Positions 38,325 through 51,800 are shown, counted from the stretch's first letter. The stretch: 64,000 nucleotides of DNA from Warburgia ugandensis (GCA_035236585.1 CP141127.1:44840001-44904000); one strand, 5' to 3'. Translations and numbers: made by a program. Notes: generated by a model not told the origin, from the letters alone.

Positions 38325-38400
38325 TATATTAAAAAACTTTAAAGTGTTGGACTTTTAAAGTGGTTTAGAGAAAGATGACTTTAAAAGTATACACTCTTTT
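38325..38400. repeat. Internal ACTTTTAAAGT motif cluster 1
   Basis: Several copies of the CACTA subterminal motif (CTTTAAAGTG, GACTTTTAAAGTGG, GACTTTAAAAGTAT) about 15 kb inside the left end. The sequence after it (AAATTTTTTATTCAAAATAT) recurs after cluster 2 near 48550. Confidence 0.75.
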
Positions 38401-38499
38401 GTAAATTTTTTATTCAAAATATATGCACTTTTTATCTTAGTACTTCATGTATAACAATTAGTTAATTTTAAATGAAAAACTATATACATTTGATTGACC

Positions 38500-38911
38500 C
38501 TATAAGCTTCTAAAGTTTACATGTGCCACAAAATATGGTGGTAACCAAAATTAAGAAATAAAAAAATGTGGTAACCAAAGTAGTACAAAAACTATAGTAA
38601 TAAGAGAACATTAAGGAAAATAAGGTGGCAAATTAATTATGAGGTGGGAATGTTTGTGTGTCAACTTAAATTTCCCTGTCCATTTCATGAGCTATATATA
38701 TGCATGTGTGTGTGAGAGAGACAGGGAGGCCATGGTTCTTATATATGCATATATTAAAGTTTTCTTGACACTAAATTCACATAAGTTAAACTTTTTAAAT
38801 CGTTATTTGATGTACATATTGTAAAAGTGTACACTTTTGAAGTCAACATAGGTTGATGCATATAGTCTTTGTACTTGCACATATAACTAGCTATCAATAA
38901 CACTTTCTCTC
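38500..38911. repeat. Direct-repeat unit 1, first part (interrupted by cluster E)
   Basis: Matches 47705-48085 and in part 48195-48315: a shared start AAGCTTCTAAAGTTTAC, the words GTACAAAAACTATAGTAATAA and GAACATTAAG, a TGTGTGTGAGAGA run, and AAAAGTGTACACTTTTGAAG. The unit seems to continue after cluster E at 47447. Confidence 0.72.
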
Positions 38912-41629
38912 TGTGACGACCTGGGTTTTCTCATGTAGTTTTAAATGAAAAATCTAAATTCCTAAAGTGGGATCCTAATTTGAAAAACAATGGCGCAATG
39001 CAGTGGAAAAAATCTTTTATTTTAATCTTATTTTGAAAACCTCGAGTGTCATTTCCTTTCACAATACTCAAAGTAGTATTTGAAAAACTTTAGAAATCAT
39101 AAATTTTTCCCCAGGTCTATCCAGTCACAATCACACAGCCCAACTATAAATAAGTACATGTCCAAAGGGTTGAGGGTTTACTTACATGTATAATTGTCTC
39201 CTTTTTAATTCACTTCCTCATAGCACTAATATCTCCTGAGGCGTCTTCTATTTGTGAGTGGAACTATCCTGAAAAATGTTAAGGATAGGGTGAGTACATG
39301 TTACACTCAGTAGGAGTCTATCACTACTAGTTTTTCAATGCATGCTATGTTTAAAATCATATGCTCTTTCAAAACATGTGCATGTTTGAACACTCAAGTT
39401 CAAAATCGAGATTAAAAACCATCATCGAATTGGAATATTGACAACTTAAGGAAATCACATAATCCAAGTCGAAAGTATCATATGTATATTATAAGATAAT
39501 GGTGTGCACAACATGCTCCACTGAATCCATCTCATGGATATATGGTATGGTCCACCAACCGCATGTCATGCCACACGCAATGCACATAAACCCTCAAACC
39601 ATAGGGTCCAACTATGCCCACGACCTCACCGCCGTGTGGTCCCCGGGTACCTAGGGACACAAGATCATATACCTCCATGGGGCATATGACACTTCGACCT
39701 AGTGCAGTGACACCAGTGGTAGCCCCCTGTACCACATGCAGTCGAAGCAGGGACATGCCCTTTTTGGGCATGGTACCCATCCACCTAATACTGGTAGAGG
39801 CTGGGAGGCCACCCCAAACCTCTCGGCATAACGCCCATGAGCTTACTTGCCCAAATCAAGTACGATCAAACAAGCCAATAACCACTTTTTCAAAACCTGT
39901 ACTCTTTGGGTCCCTCACAACTACTTGGCCCTCACAACTGCCTACCCAGCGTCTTTTGGGCACTCCAGTGTCTCTTGGTAATCCTTAAGGACATACAATC
40001 TTTCAAAACTCAGTGCTCACAAATCATGCAATATATGCATTTGTTTGCAAAACATATCTATGCATAATGTATATGCAATTATTTGCAAAACATATCTATG
40101 CCAAAACATATCTATGCATAAAGCATTTATCATATGTATGCTGAATTAAGTCATGTTAAACAAGTTGTATAACTTATACTTAAAACATGCATAAAACAAT
40201 CATGGCTCGTAAAAAGTCTAGTAGCGATAGAGCACCTACCTCAAAGTCTCTTAGAGTCGCGTCCTTTATCACTTCAACCCGTCCCTGGGTCTCATTGATA
40301 AACTCCTGGGTATGAATGGATACAAGGAGTCCTTATTAATTTCAATCTATTTAGGCATTAGACCGCTAGCTCTGCCTATTGGGTCCAAGGTCCTTGCCTA
40401 ATTCATTGCTAGGCTGGATCCTATGATATGGATCTACTTTTCAATAGTTAAGCCCTGTAGTTTATCCTTTAATCCTAATTTTTAAAGTCTCATTAGGTCT
40501 GCATGTCCGAGTTCCTAGGACACTCGTGCATCCTGGTTGGACCATGATCGCCTCACGTGTGTGTGCGCCTAAAGGCCATGCCAGGGACTGCATTTTGCAT
40601 GCGCACATGCATTCTCAAATGACGTACTATGACGCGCATCATCATACGGACGCACCATGTAGCATGGCGCATCTCAGCTCCCAAGGTACCCCGTGCACCC
40701 TGGTCGAGCTAGGACCCGTGCCCTATGTCACGCGCGCACCCGAAGGCCGTACATGGGGTAGTGTATGCACTGTCGTACACCTGGAACCTGTCCCAGGGAC
40801 CCAGTCCTAGGTGCATGTGGTGCTTGGCGTCCTTGGGATGCCTGGCTCGTGTAGGTCCGGCCCAAGCGGTCGTGGGGTGTTTTTTCGGCCAAGAACCCAG
40901 CTGAAAACGACTGGAAAGGACCAGATCCGGCATGGATCTAGCCTAGGGGAAGCAAACAGAAAGGAAAAGAAGGAGGGACAGCTTACCTTGCCGCCGGAGA
41001 TGGTGCTCTTCCCGCCTGTCCAAACCCTTGTTGCCGGAAAAAAATCGATGAAGGTGCAAACTCCTATTGCCACCCCGGAACGGAGAAGGGCATGGAGAAA
41101 AATGGAAATGGCCGGCTTGACTTGGGCCTGGCCGTTGCTGGAAAATGCAGAAAGATGGGTTTTCAATTTTTGCCAGAAACCTCAGTCTCAAACGATTGGA
41201 AAAACGTGATTTGAAGAGGGGGGAAGATGGGGTTTTTATAGAGAAGTGAAAGGCGGTGCCGCCATTTCCCCTGGTGTATTCTAGAGAAATAATGAAAAAA
41301 TGGGTTTCTAGGATGGTCTAGAGGTTGAAGACGATAAGGGGTGCCGTTATCAAAACGGCCCCTGCGTCCTATTTTGTTTTTTTTCTTTTTTCTGTTTAAT
41401 TTCAAGAAATACCCCTATATTTAAATGGCTGTAACTTCTTCAAACGAACTCCGTTTTGGGTGATTTTGATGTGTTAGATTCCATTTTTTGAGTAGAATCT
41501 AATGGTACAAAGTTCCCTCACAAATTCCTTTGTTTACAATTTTAAATAAAGTGAAATATTCAACACAGTCCATTTCCCATAAAATGTCCAATTTTTGTTA
41601 AAAGTAGTGTAAATTGCTTGGGCATTACA
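38912..41629 (-). repeat. LTR I of cluster E
   Basis: Starts TGTGACGACCTGGG, ends GGGCATTACA, about 2.7 kb. The stem-loop is at 39290-39310 in a weakened form, with a GC-rich core about 40500-41050 and a TATA-like TTTTTATAGAG on the plus strand near 41232. Confidence 0.82.
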
Positions 41630-42266
41630 TTATTACCACCTTGAAAGAATTTCGTCCTCGAAATTCCATAAATTATCATCTTCAAGGTATTTTGTCCCTT
41701 AGATAACTTTTTAGTGAATGCATTCTCATCCCTCTTAGATTATCATCAAAATTCTTCTCAAAGTCTGTCTTTTACATCCCCTATCATACTCATATCATAT
41801 CCTTGTGATAGTGTACTCGTATTTTCATATTCTTTATGATGGTAAGATAGCCATCTAGGTTTCTTGATGTTCTCATCTTTAGTGAGATTAATCTATTATA
41901 GGTCAGAACTATCTACTAACAAGTTCATTAACATCTTCATTCATCATTCTTATCATAATATGATCCTTATATGAGATTTCATCTTTACAGCACTGCGCAA
42001 CAATCCTTAATCCTTAAGTCGTCTTAGACTAGATTTTGGATAAGGGTTGCACTATCCTTTGCTTAATTATTTGTTAAACCAAGCTGTGTTTCACCTATTT
42101 ATTTATGGTGAACTGCCTTGAGCATTAATATTGTAATCCTCAAATAGATGTAGTCATCTCTACTACTCCTATTTATACTACTTCTTCTTGATTTTCTCTA
42201 TTGTTTATGACCCTTGGACATGCTGGACTGGATGTGAAAGGATAAAACCTAGGCTCTGATTCCAAC
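41630..42266 (-). other. Short internal region of cluster E, with primer site and polypurine tract
   Basis: The polypurine tract side (41630-41650) and a primer site variant on the minus strand (GTTGGAATCAGAGCC, 42252-42266) bracket about 640 bp. Both halves match the two ends of element D's 3-kb internal region. Non-coding. Confidence 0.75.
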
Positions 42267-44971
42267 CCTGATGACTCGGGTTTTCTCTTGCATTTTTAAA
42301 TGAAAAATCTAAATTCCTAAGGTGGGATCCCAATTTGAAGAACAATGGTGCAATGCAGCGAAAAAAATCCTTTGTTTTAATCTCATTTTGAAAATGACGA
42401 GTGTCATTTGCTTTCACAATACTCAAAGTAGTTTTTGAAAAACTTTAGAAACCATAAATTTTTCCCCAGGTCTATCCAGTCACAATCACATAGCCCAACT
42501 GTAAATAAGTACATGTCCAAAAGGTTGAGCGTTTACTTACATGTATAATTGTCTCCTTTTTAATTCACTTGCTCGTAGCAGTAATATCTCCTGAGGCATC
42601 TTCTATTTGTGAGTGGAACTATCCTGAAAAATGTTAAGGATAGGGTGAGTACATACTATACTCAGAAGGAGTCTATCACTACTAGTTTTGCAATGCATGC
42701 TATGTTTAAAATCATATGCTCTTTCAAAACATGTGCATGTCTGAACACTCAAGTTCAAAATCGAGATTAAAAACCATCATCGAATTGGAATATTGACAAC
42801 TTAAGGAAATCACATAATCCAAGTCGAAAGTATCATATGTATATTATAAGATAATGGTGTGCACAAGATGCTCCACTGAATCCATCTCATGGATATATGG
42901 TATGGTCCACCAACCTCATGTCATGCCACATGCAATGCACACAAACCCTCAAACCATAGGGTGCAACTATGCCCACGACCTCACCGCCGTGTGGTCCCCG
43001 GGTACCTAGGGACACAAGATCATATACCTCCATGGGGCATATGACACTTCGACCTAGTGTAGTGACACCAGTGGTAGCCCCTTGTACCACATGCAGTCGA
43101 AGCAGGGACATGCCCTTTTTGGGCATGGTACCCATCCACCTAATAGTGGTAGAGGCTGGGAGGCCATCCCAGACCTCTCGGCATAGCGCCCACGAGCTTA
43201 CTAGCCCAATTCATGTACGATCAAACAAGCCGAAAACCTCTCCTCTTTGGGTCCCTCACAACTGCCTAGCCAGCATCTTTTGGGCACTCCAGTGTCTCTT
43301 GGTAACCCTTAAGGACATGCAATTTTTCAAAAACCCAATGCTCACAAATCATGCAATATATGCATTTGTTTGCAAAACATATCTATGCATAATCTATATG
43401 CAATTATTTGCAAAACATATCTATGGAAAAACATATCTATGCATAAAGCATTCATCATATGTATGCTGAATTAAGTCATGTTAAACAAGTTGTATAACTT
43501 TTACTTAAAACATGCATAAAACAATCATGGCTCGTAAAAAGTCTAGTAGCGATAGAGCACCTACCTCAAAGTCTTCTAGAGTCGCGTCCTTTATCACTTC
43601 AACCCGTCCCTGGGTCTCATTGATAAACTCCTGAGTATGAATGGATACAAGGAGTCCTCATTAATTTCAATCTATTTAGTCATTAGACTGCTAGCTCTGC
43701 CTATTGGGTCCAAGGTCCTTGCCTAATTCATTGCCAGGCTGGATCCTATGATATGGATCTAATTTCCAATAGTTAAGCCCTGTAGTTTATCCTTTAATCC
43801 TAATTTTTAAAGTCTCATTGGGTCTGCGTGTCCGAGTTCCTAGGACACTCGTGCATCCTGGTTGGACCACGATCGCCTCACATGTGTGTGCGCCTAAAGG
43901 CCATGCCAGGGACTGCATTTTCCATGCACACATGCATTCTCAAGTGACGTGCTATGACGTGCATCATCGCACGGACGCACCATGTAGCATGGTGCGTCTC
44001 AGCTCCCAGGGTACCCCGTGCACCCTGGTCGAGCTAGGACCCGTGCCCTATGTCACGCGCGCACCCGAAGGCCGTACTTGGGGTAGTGTACCCACTGTCG
44101 TACACCTGGAACCTGTCCCAGGGACCCAGTCCTTGGTGCACGTGGTGCTTGGCGTCGTTGGGACGCTGGCTCGTGCAGGTCTGGCCCAAGCCGTCGTGGG
44201 GTGTTTTTCTGGCCAAGAACCCAGCTGAAAACGACTGGAAAGGACCAGATCCGCCATGGATCTAGCCTGGGGGAAGCAAACAGAAAGGAAAAGAAGGAGG
44301 GACGGTTAACCTGGCAGCCGGAGATGGTGCTCTTCCCGCCTGTCCAAACCCTTGTTGCAGGAAAAAACTCGATGAAGGTGGAAACTCCTATTGCCAGACC
44401 GGAACGGAGAATGGCATGGAGAAAAATGGCAATGGCTGGCTTAACTTGGGCCTGGCCGTTGCTGGAAAATGCAGAAAGATGGGTTTTCGGTTTTTGCCGG
44501 AAACCTCAGTCTCAAACGACTGGAAAAACGGGATTTGAAGAGGGGGGAAGCTGGGGTTTTTATAGAGGAGTGAAAGGCGGTGCCCCTCAATGGCGGTGCC
44601 GCCATTTCCCCCAGTGTATTCTAGAGAAATCATGAAAAAACGGGTTTCTGGGATGGTCTAGAGGTTGAAGACGACAAGGGGTGCTGTTATCAAAATGGCC
44701 CCTTGCGTCCTATTTCGTTTTTTTTCGTTTTTCTGTTTAATTTCCAAAAATACCCCTATCTTTAAATGGCTGTAACTTCTTCAAACGAACTCCGTTTTGG
44801 GTGATTTTTGAGGCTTTGGATTCCATTTTTCGAGTAGAATCTAATGGTACAAAGTTCCCTCACAAATTCCTTTGTTTACTATTTTGAATAAAGCGAAACA
44901 TTCAACACAATCCATTTCCCATAGAATGTCCAATTTTTGTTAAAAGTAGTGTAAATTGCTTGGGCATTACA
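42267..44971 (-). repeat. LTR II of cluster E
   Basis: About 2.7 kb, close match to LTR I, nearly identical over 42880-43200 against 39525-39845. Stem-loop at 42645-42665. It ends GGGCATTACA. Confidence 0.82.
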
Positions 44972-45490
44972 TTATTACCACCTTGAAAGAATTTCGTCCT
45001 CGAAATTCCATAAATTATCATCTTCAAGGTATTTTGTCCCTTAGATAACTTTTTGGTGAATGCATTCTCATCCCTCTTAGATTATCATCAAAATTCTTCT
45101 CAAAGTCTGTCTTTTACATCCCCTATCATACTCATATCATATCCTTGTGATAGTGTACTCGTATTTTCATATTCTTTATGATGGTAAGATAGCCATCTAG
45201 GTTTCTTGATGTTCTCATCTTTAGTGAGATTAATCTATTATAGGTAAGAACTATCTACTAACAAGTTCATTAACATCTTCATTCATCATTCTTATCATAA
45301 TATGATCCTTATATGAGATTTCATCTTTACACCACTGCACAACAATCCTTAATCCTTAAGTCGTCTTAGACTAGATTTTGGATAAGGGTTGCACTACCCT
45401 TTGCTTAATTATTTGATAAACCAAGCTGTGTTTCACCTATTTATTTATGGTGAACTGCCTTGAGCATTAATATTGTAATCCTCAAATAGA
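44972..45490 (-). other. Second copy of the short internal region of cluster E
   Basis: Almost the same as 41630-42145, beginning with the same polypurine tract side, then running into the LTR III portion. Non-coding. Confidence 0.78.
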
Positions 45491-47446
45491 AGTAGTGTGC
45501 ACAAGATGTATATCCAAGTCAAAAGTATCATATGCCCACGACCTCACCGCCGTGTGGTCCCAGGGTACCTAGGGACACAAGATCATATACCTCCATGGGG
45601 CATATGACACTTTGACCCAGTGCCGTGACACCAGTGGTAGCCCCCTATACCACATGCAGTCGAAGCAGGGACATGCCCTTTTTGGGCATGGTACCCATCC
45701 ACCTAATAGTGGTAGAGGCTGGGAGGCCACCCCAAACATCTCAGCATAGCGCCCACGAGCTTACTAGCCCAAATCATGTACGATCAAATAAGCCGAAAAC
45801 CTCTTTCTGTAAACCTGTCCTCTTTGGGTCCCTCACAACTGCTTGGCCCTCACAACTGCCTACCCAGCGTCTTTTAGGCACTCCAGTGTCTTTTGGTAAC
45901 CCTTAAGGACATGCAATCTTTCAAAAACTCAATGCTCACAAATCATGCAATATATGCATTTGTTTGCAAAACATATCTATGCATAATGTATATGCATTTA
46001 TTTGCAAAACATATCTATGCCAAAACATATCTATGCATAAAACCATTTATCATATGTATGCTGAATTAAGTCATGTTAAACAAGTTGTATAACTTATACT
46101 TAAAACATGCATAAAACAATCATGGCTCTTAAAAAGTCTAGTAGCGATTGAGCACCTACCTCAAAGTCTCCTGGAGTCGCGTCCTTTATCACTTCAACCC
46201 GTCGCTGGGTCTCATTTATAAACTCCTGGGTATGAATGGATACAAGGAGTCCTTATTAATTTCAATCTATTTAGGCATTAGACCGCTAGCTCTGCCTATT
46301 GGGTCCAAGGTCCTTGCCTAATTCATTGCCAGGCTAGATCCTATGATATGGATCTACTTTCCAATAGTTAAGCTCTATGACGTGTTTTTCATGCACACAT
46401 GCATTCTCAAGTGACGCACTATGACGCGCATCATCGCACGAACGCACCTTGTAGCATGGTGCGTCTCAGCTCCCAGGGCACCCCGTGCACCCTGGTCAAG
46501 CCAGGACCCATGCCTTATGTCACGCACGCACCGGAAGGCCGTACCTAGGGTAGTGTACGCATTTTCGTACACCTAGAACCTATCGCAAGGACCTAGTCCT
46601 AGGTGTACATGGTGCTTCGCCTCCTTGGGACGCTTGGCTTGTGCAGGTCCGGCCCAAGCCGTCGTGGGGTGTTTTGTCGGCCAAGAACCTGGCTGAAAAT
46701 GACCGAAAAGAACCAGATCCGGCATGGATCTAGCCTGGGGGAAGTAAACAGAAAGGAAAAGAAGGAGGGATGGCTTACCTTGTAGCTGGAGATGGTGCTC
46801 TTCCCGCTTGTCCAAACCCTTGTTGCCGAAAAAAACTCGATGAAGGTGGAAACTCCTATTGCCAGACCGGAACGGAGAAGGACATGGAGAAAAATGGCAA
46901 TGGCCGGCCTGACTTGGGCTGACTATTACCAAAAAATGCAGAAAGATGGGTTTCCGGTTTTTGCCAGAAACCTCAGTCTCAAACGATTGGAAAAACGCGA
47001 TTTGAAGAGGGGGGAAGATGGGGTTTTTATAGAGGAGTGAAAGGCGGTGCCCCTCAATGGCGGTGCCACCATTTCACCTGGTGTATTCTAGAGAAATCAT
47101 GAAAAAATGGGTTTCTGGGAGGGTCTAGAGGTTGAATACGATAGGGGATGCTGTTATCAAAACGGCCCCCTGTGTTTTTCGTCCTTTTTTCGTTTTTTTT
47201 CGTTTTTCTGTTTAATTTTCAAAAATACCCCTATCTTTAAATGGCTGTAACTTCTTCATACGAACTCCGTTTTGGGTGATTTTTGAGGCGTTGGATTCCA
47301 TTTTTCTAGTAGAATATAATGGTGCTAAGTTCCTTCACAAATTCATTCATTTAATATTTTAAATAAAGTGAAACATTCAACACAGTCCATTTCCCATAGA
47401 ATGTCCAATTTTTGTTAAAAATAGTGTAAATTGCTCGGGCATTACA
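45491..47446 (-). repeat. LTR III portion of cluster E
   Basis: Matches the larger part of LTRs I and II and ends GGGCATTACA at the microsatellite. A TATA-like box is kept on the minus strand near 47022. Confidence 0.78.
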
Positions 47447-47456
47447 CACACACACA

Positions 47457-47511
<55 letters not shown>
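47445..47511. repeat. Compound microsatellite (CA)n(CT)n(AT)n
   Basis: About 7 CA, 16 CT and 10 AT units in a row, directly at the right edge of cluster E. Confidence 0.95.
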
Positions 47512-47512
<1 letters not shown>

Positions 47513-48320
47513 CTCATGAAAAAAGAGCTAATTAAAATTATAAATATAGAATTAGGGTTCAAGGTTAGGGTTTGGGTTCAAGATTCAAGCTTCAAGCTTC
47601 AAGATTTAGGGTTCGGGGTTAAGTTTTGGGGCACAAGGTTAATTAGGTTAGGGTTATATATACTTAATTTTAAATGAATATATATATATGTACATATTTG
47701 ATTAACACTAAGCTATCAAAGTTTACTTGCTTCACAAAATATTATAGAAAGACTCCTAAAGAAATAAAAATATGTGATAACCAAAGAAGTACCAAAACCA
47801 TAGTAATAAAAGAACATTAAGCAAAATAAGATTGTAAATTTATTATGAGATGGGAATGTGATTGTGTTAGTTTAAATTTCCCTATATATGCATGTGTGTG
47901 TGTGAGAGAGAGAGAGAGAGAGCGTGGTTCTTATATTAAAGATTTCTTCATACTAAATTCACACAAGTCAAACTTCTATAAATTGTTATTTGATATTCAT
48001 ACTTTAAAAGTGTACACTTTTGAAGTCGACATATAGTTTCATGCATATACTCTTTGAACGCACATATATATATATAGCTAGCTACTAATCCATATATATA
48101 TATATATATATGGAAAAAGAGCTAATTAAAATTATAAATATGGAATTAGGGTTCAGGGTTAGGGCTCAAGGTTAAATATGTACGTATTTGATTATCATTA
48201 AGCTTCCAAAGTTTACTTGCATCACAAAATATGGTCGAAAGAATATGTGATAACCAAAGAAGTACAAAAATTGTAGTAATAAAAGAACATTAAGAAAAAA
48301 AAGATGAACAATTTATTATG
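47512..48320. repeat. Direct-repeat units: end of unit 1, unit 2, start of unit 3
   Basis: GAGCTAATTAAAATTATAAA followed by a TTAGGGTTC-rich stretch occurs at about 47526 and 48118. Units start AAGCTATCAAAGTTTAC (47709) and AAGCTTCCAAAGTTTAC (48200). Unit 2 is about 490 bp. AT microsatellites lie at about 48063-48078 and 48092-48112. No gene. Confidence 0.75.
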
Positions 48321-48620
48321 ATTGTGTTATATTTTTAAAGTCGTTTTGGAAAAAACAACTTTAAAATCTTAACTTCTAAAGACATTAAATGTCTTAACTT
48401 TTAAAATCATTTTATTGAAAGCGACTTTAAATGTCTTAACTTTTGAAGTTATTTTTTACTAAAATGAATTTAAAAGACTTAACTTTTTAAGTCGTTTTAT
48501 TTATGATGACTTTAAAAGTATACAATATTTTATACTTTTTTTATAAAATTTTTTAATTCAAAATATATACACCTTTTGTGTTAGTACCTAATAATATCTA
48601 ACAAGTAATATACAATGAAT
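48320..48620. repeat. Internal ACTTTTAAAGT motif cluster 2
   Basis: About eight degenerate copies of the CACTA subterminal motif (for example CTTTAAAATC, AACTTTTAAAATC, GACTTTAAAAGTAT) over 220 bp. They are followed by AATTCAAAATATATACA, which matches the sequence after cluster 1. Confidence 0.75.
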
Positions 48621-48833
48621 TAGCCTTTTATGATAGTGAACATTGATCCATGCATTCTTTTTATGCACACACACAAATATATATATATATATATAGCTCA
48701 CTGTAAATATTGATCCATATAACTCATGACAAAAGTAGAGCTAAAAATCATAAACATGAAATTATATATATATATATTATAATTGACTAATATACATATT
48801 CCATGTACTCCAAAATATATATCTTTTTCAAAC

Positions 48834-51800
48834 CTAAGCACGTTCCACACCATTGCAATGCACATAATCCTCAATCTCACCAAGTAGTGCTTCAATTAAT
48901 GGGATTGTTTTGGTAATAGAAGGAAAAGGATTTCAGCATCTCCTAGATCATCTTCCTTATAAAAATCCCTTGGATAGGATGATAAAACTGTTGACTATCT
49001 CTTATAATGTTCATCTTGTATGTAAAATACTTGTTTTTCTTTAGATGTCAAAATAAATTAATCATTTTTATAGCCAATCCTCTTGGGATCAACCAATCTC
49101 AATCCAAGGGCATCAGTTTTGATGCTGTTGTCTTCCACATAATCGTACTTAAACACAACCACAGTTCTGATGCTCTTATAACCTAGAAATAAATATCATC
49201 CGCCACTATTGGCTTGCTATCCATTGAACTTCAAAATAATGTAACATTGGAAACTAAGCTAACTCCACTATTATATTGCACTCTTGAGTTATCATGGTCT
49301 CTTGTGTAAAAGAGATAACCATTGATGGCATATTGGACATATTTTATTACTTCTGGTCGTGATGCCATTGCCATTCAGCACAATGTTTCTAATATAATGT
49401 TGCCTGCTACTTCTCGTTGATCTTGAATCTGTGCATATTAAGTAGGCTTAAATAAGATTAATTCATACATACATATATATATACATAATGTAGTTTTTTA
49501 ACTTAAATGAGCTTTCTTTCATTTTACCTTCTTACGTAGCCAATTATTGAAAGTGCAACAATGCTCGAATTGTAGTCACTTCTGTTTCCTTGCATAACTT
49601 GGATTCTTTGCCTTGAGTACATCCATGTGTTCATTGCGTACACATACACAAATTAATATAGTAATCATGGAAAATGTAATTAATCATCAATAATTAAATT
49701 TTACATAAGTGCATGCATGCATGATCAACTTACTCAATGTAAGATTGGACTTCATCAACATTTTGCAACACATAAAAATGCACCTGGTCTCATTCTTTGT
49801 AGTCAACGATCGATACACAACCACTCAATAAAGATTTGCCAACCTTTGGATCATGAAATGCAATTGATTGTTTCTTTTTTTGGGATTCCAATGGCATCCA
49901 CTCTTGCTAAGTACTATGTGCAAAACTGCACTACCTTCTATGCGATATAACATTTAGCTAAACACCCCTCTGGCCAGTTGCGATTAAGTACATACTCTTT
50001 TAAAATTTTCATGTATCAATGAGGTGCACTGTTAAGTGTACCATGATGTCAAAGAAGGATGGTGGGAAGATTGTGTCAAGCTCATGTAAAGTTGTCACTA
50101 GATGACCTTGAATTTCTTATAATTTTGAAACATCAACCACCTTCTTGCATAAAGCATTATAGAAGTAGTAGAATTTCGTAATGGCTCCCCTAACTTTGTC
50201 TGGTAACATAGAATGTATTGCTACTGGGAGTAGTTATTGTATTAATGCATGGAAATTGTGGGACTTCATCCCTAACAATTTTATCTCTTCCATGAAAATA
50301 ATGTTTTTAAAGTTCAAAGAGTAGTTGTCTGGGACTTTGAGTTCGAACAAGGTTTCACACATTATTCTCCTCTCCTCTCTATCAAGAGTATAATTTGCCT
50401 TAAGTAGGTATGTTCCTCAACTACCCCTATCCTTAGGGTGCAACTTCCTCCTCAAACCCATGTTCATAAGATCCATTCGAGCTGCAAGTCCATCCTTTGT
50501 TTTTCCTAAGATATTAAGCATGGTACTAGCAAGCTTTTACACAAATTCTTCTCAATGTGCATGACATCAAGCACATGGCACTTATATAGTGATTTCTGGT
50601 ATGGTAGATGAAAAAATATTCATTTCTTCTTCCAACAACTTTTGCAATTACTTTCACCTACACGTTTACTTGATTTCTTTATATTCTTTCCCCATGAGAC
50701 ATTAATATTTTCAACCTGCTCCAATACCTGACATCCTATCAACATCTTTGGAGGTGTCCTTCTCTCAACACTCTTGCTAAATTCTCCCTTCTTAGAAATA
50801 TATGGATGGTCTTTTCTCAACCATCTTTTATGCCCAAGGAATGCCATTTTCCTACCATGTTTAAGTTATATAGCACATGTTTGATCACTATAGATAGGAA
50901 AGACATTGTATCCCTTTAAGTTCATCCAGACAAATTACTGTATGCAGGGAAGTCATTGATTGTCCGCAACAATATAGCTTTTAGGGTGAATGACTCTTTC
51001 ATGTATGCATTATATGCTTCAATGCCTACATCTTGTAATGTCTCAAGATCATTGATTAAGGGAGACAAGTACATGTCAATGTCATTCCCAGGCTACTTCG
51101 GACTTGATATCAACATAGTTAGCATCATGAACTTCCTCTTAATACATAGAGATGGTGGAAGGTTGTAACAAACTAATATAATGGGCAAACAACTATACCT
51201 ACTACTCATATATACATAAGGATTAGTCCCATCTGCAGATAATGCTAGACGTAGGTTTCTAAGTTTTTCACCAAAATTAGTCCATATGAAGTCTACAAGT
51301 TTCCACGCTGGGCTATCTACTGGATGACGTGAAAAGCTATCAGCTACTCTATCACTGGCATAACACACTAATTTCTTCATTGTTTCTATTATACAAAACA
51401 TTCTTTTGAACATTATAATAGGGGGAAAGTACCATAGAACCTTTGTAGGAATGCCTATAATTGTCTCAGTTGAATTCTTCTTTAACTGCCATCTTGGCTA
51501 TCCACAAGTTGGGGATGTATTTTTATCCTTGTGCTCCTTCCTATATAAGATGCAATCATTAGGACATGGATCTATCTTCTCATACTTCAACCCTAGTGCA
51601 GCCATGGTTTTCTTTGCCTCCCATGTGGACCTCCCCAATTTATTATCCTTCAGTAGCTTCTTACCCACTACTTTCAAGACTTCTATAAAACCTTGATCTA
51701 AAAAACCAAATCTTGATTTTATGTTGTAAAGTTCTACCATTGCGGACAGCTTGGTATAATCTTTACACTCAGGGTACAAAGGCTGATTGGTTTCCTCTAA

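Larger units (their letters stand above)
38912..47446 (-). mobile_element. Cluster E: three-LTR gypsy array inside the CACTA element (fossil)
   Basis: Seen in order: LTR I 38912-41629, short internal 41630-42266, LTR II 42267-44971, internal copy 44972-45490, LTR III portion 45491-47446, all reading on the minus strand and of the same family as element D. The first internal part has a primer site and both have polypurine tracts. Such an array, in which neighbouring units share an LTR, is the known product of unequal recombination between LTRs. It is broken and non-coding. No matching 5-bp duplication is visible; the right edge lies in a CA/CT microsatellite. Confidence 0.82.

Noticed and set aside
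39614-39988. Repeated 80-166 codon frames starting MPTTSPPCG or MGTMPKKGM at several places
   Set aside because: They recur because the LTR recurs. They overlap on both strands and match no family.
38905-47455. Target-site duplication for cluster E
   Set aside because: CTCTC on the left and CACAC on the right do not match, and the microsatellite makes any match unreliable.
47530-47665. Interstitial telomere
   Set aside because: The TTTAGGG unit is not repeated exactly in tandem, and the stretch belongs to a local duplicated unit.
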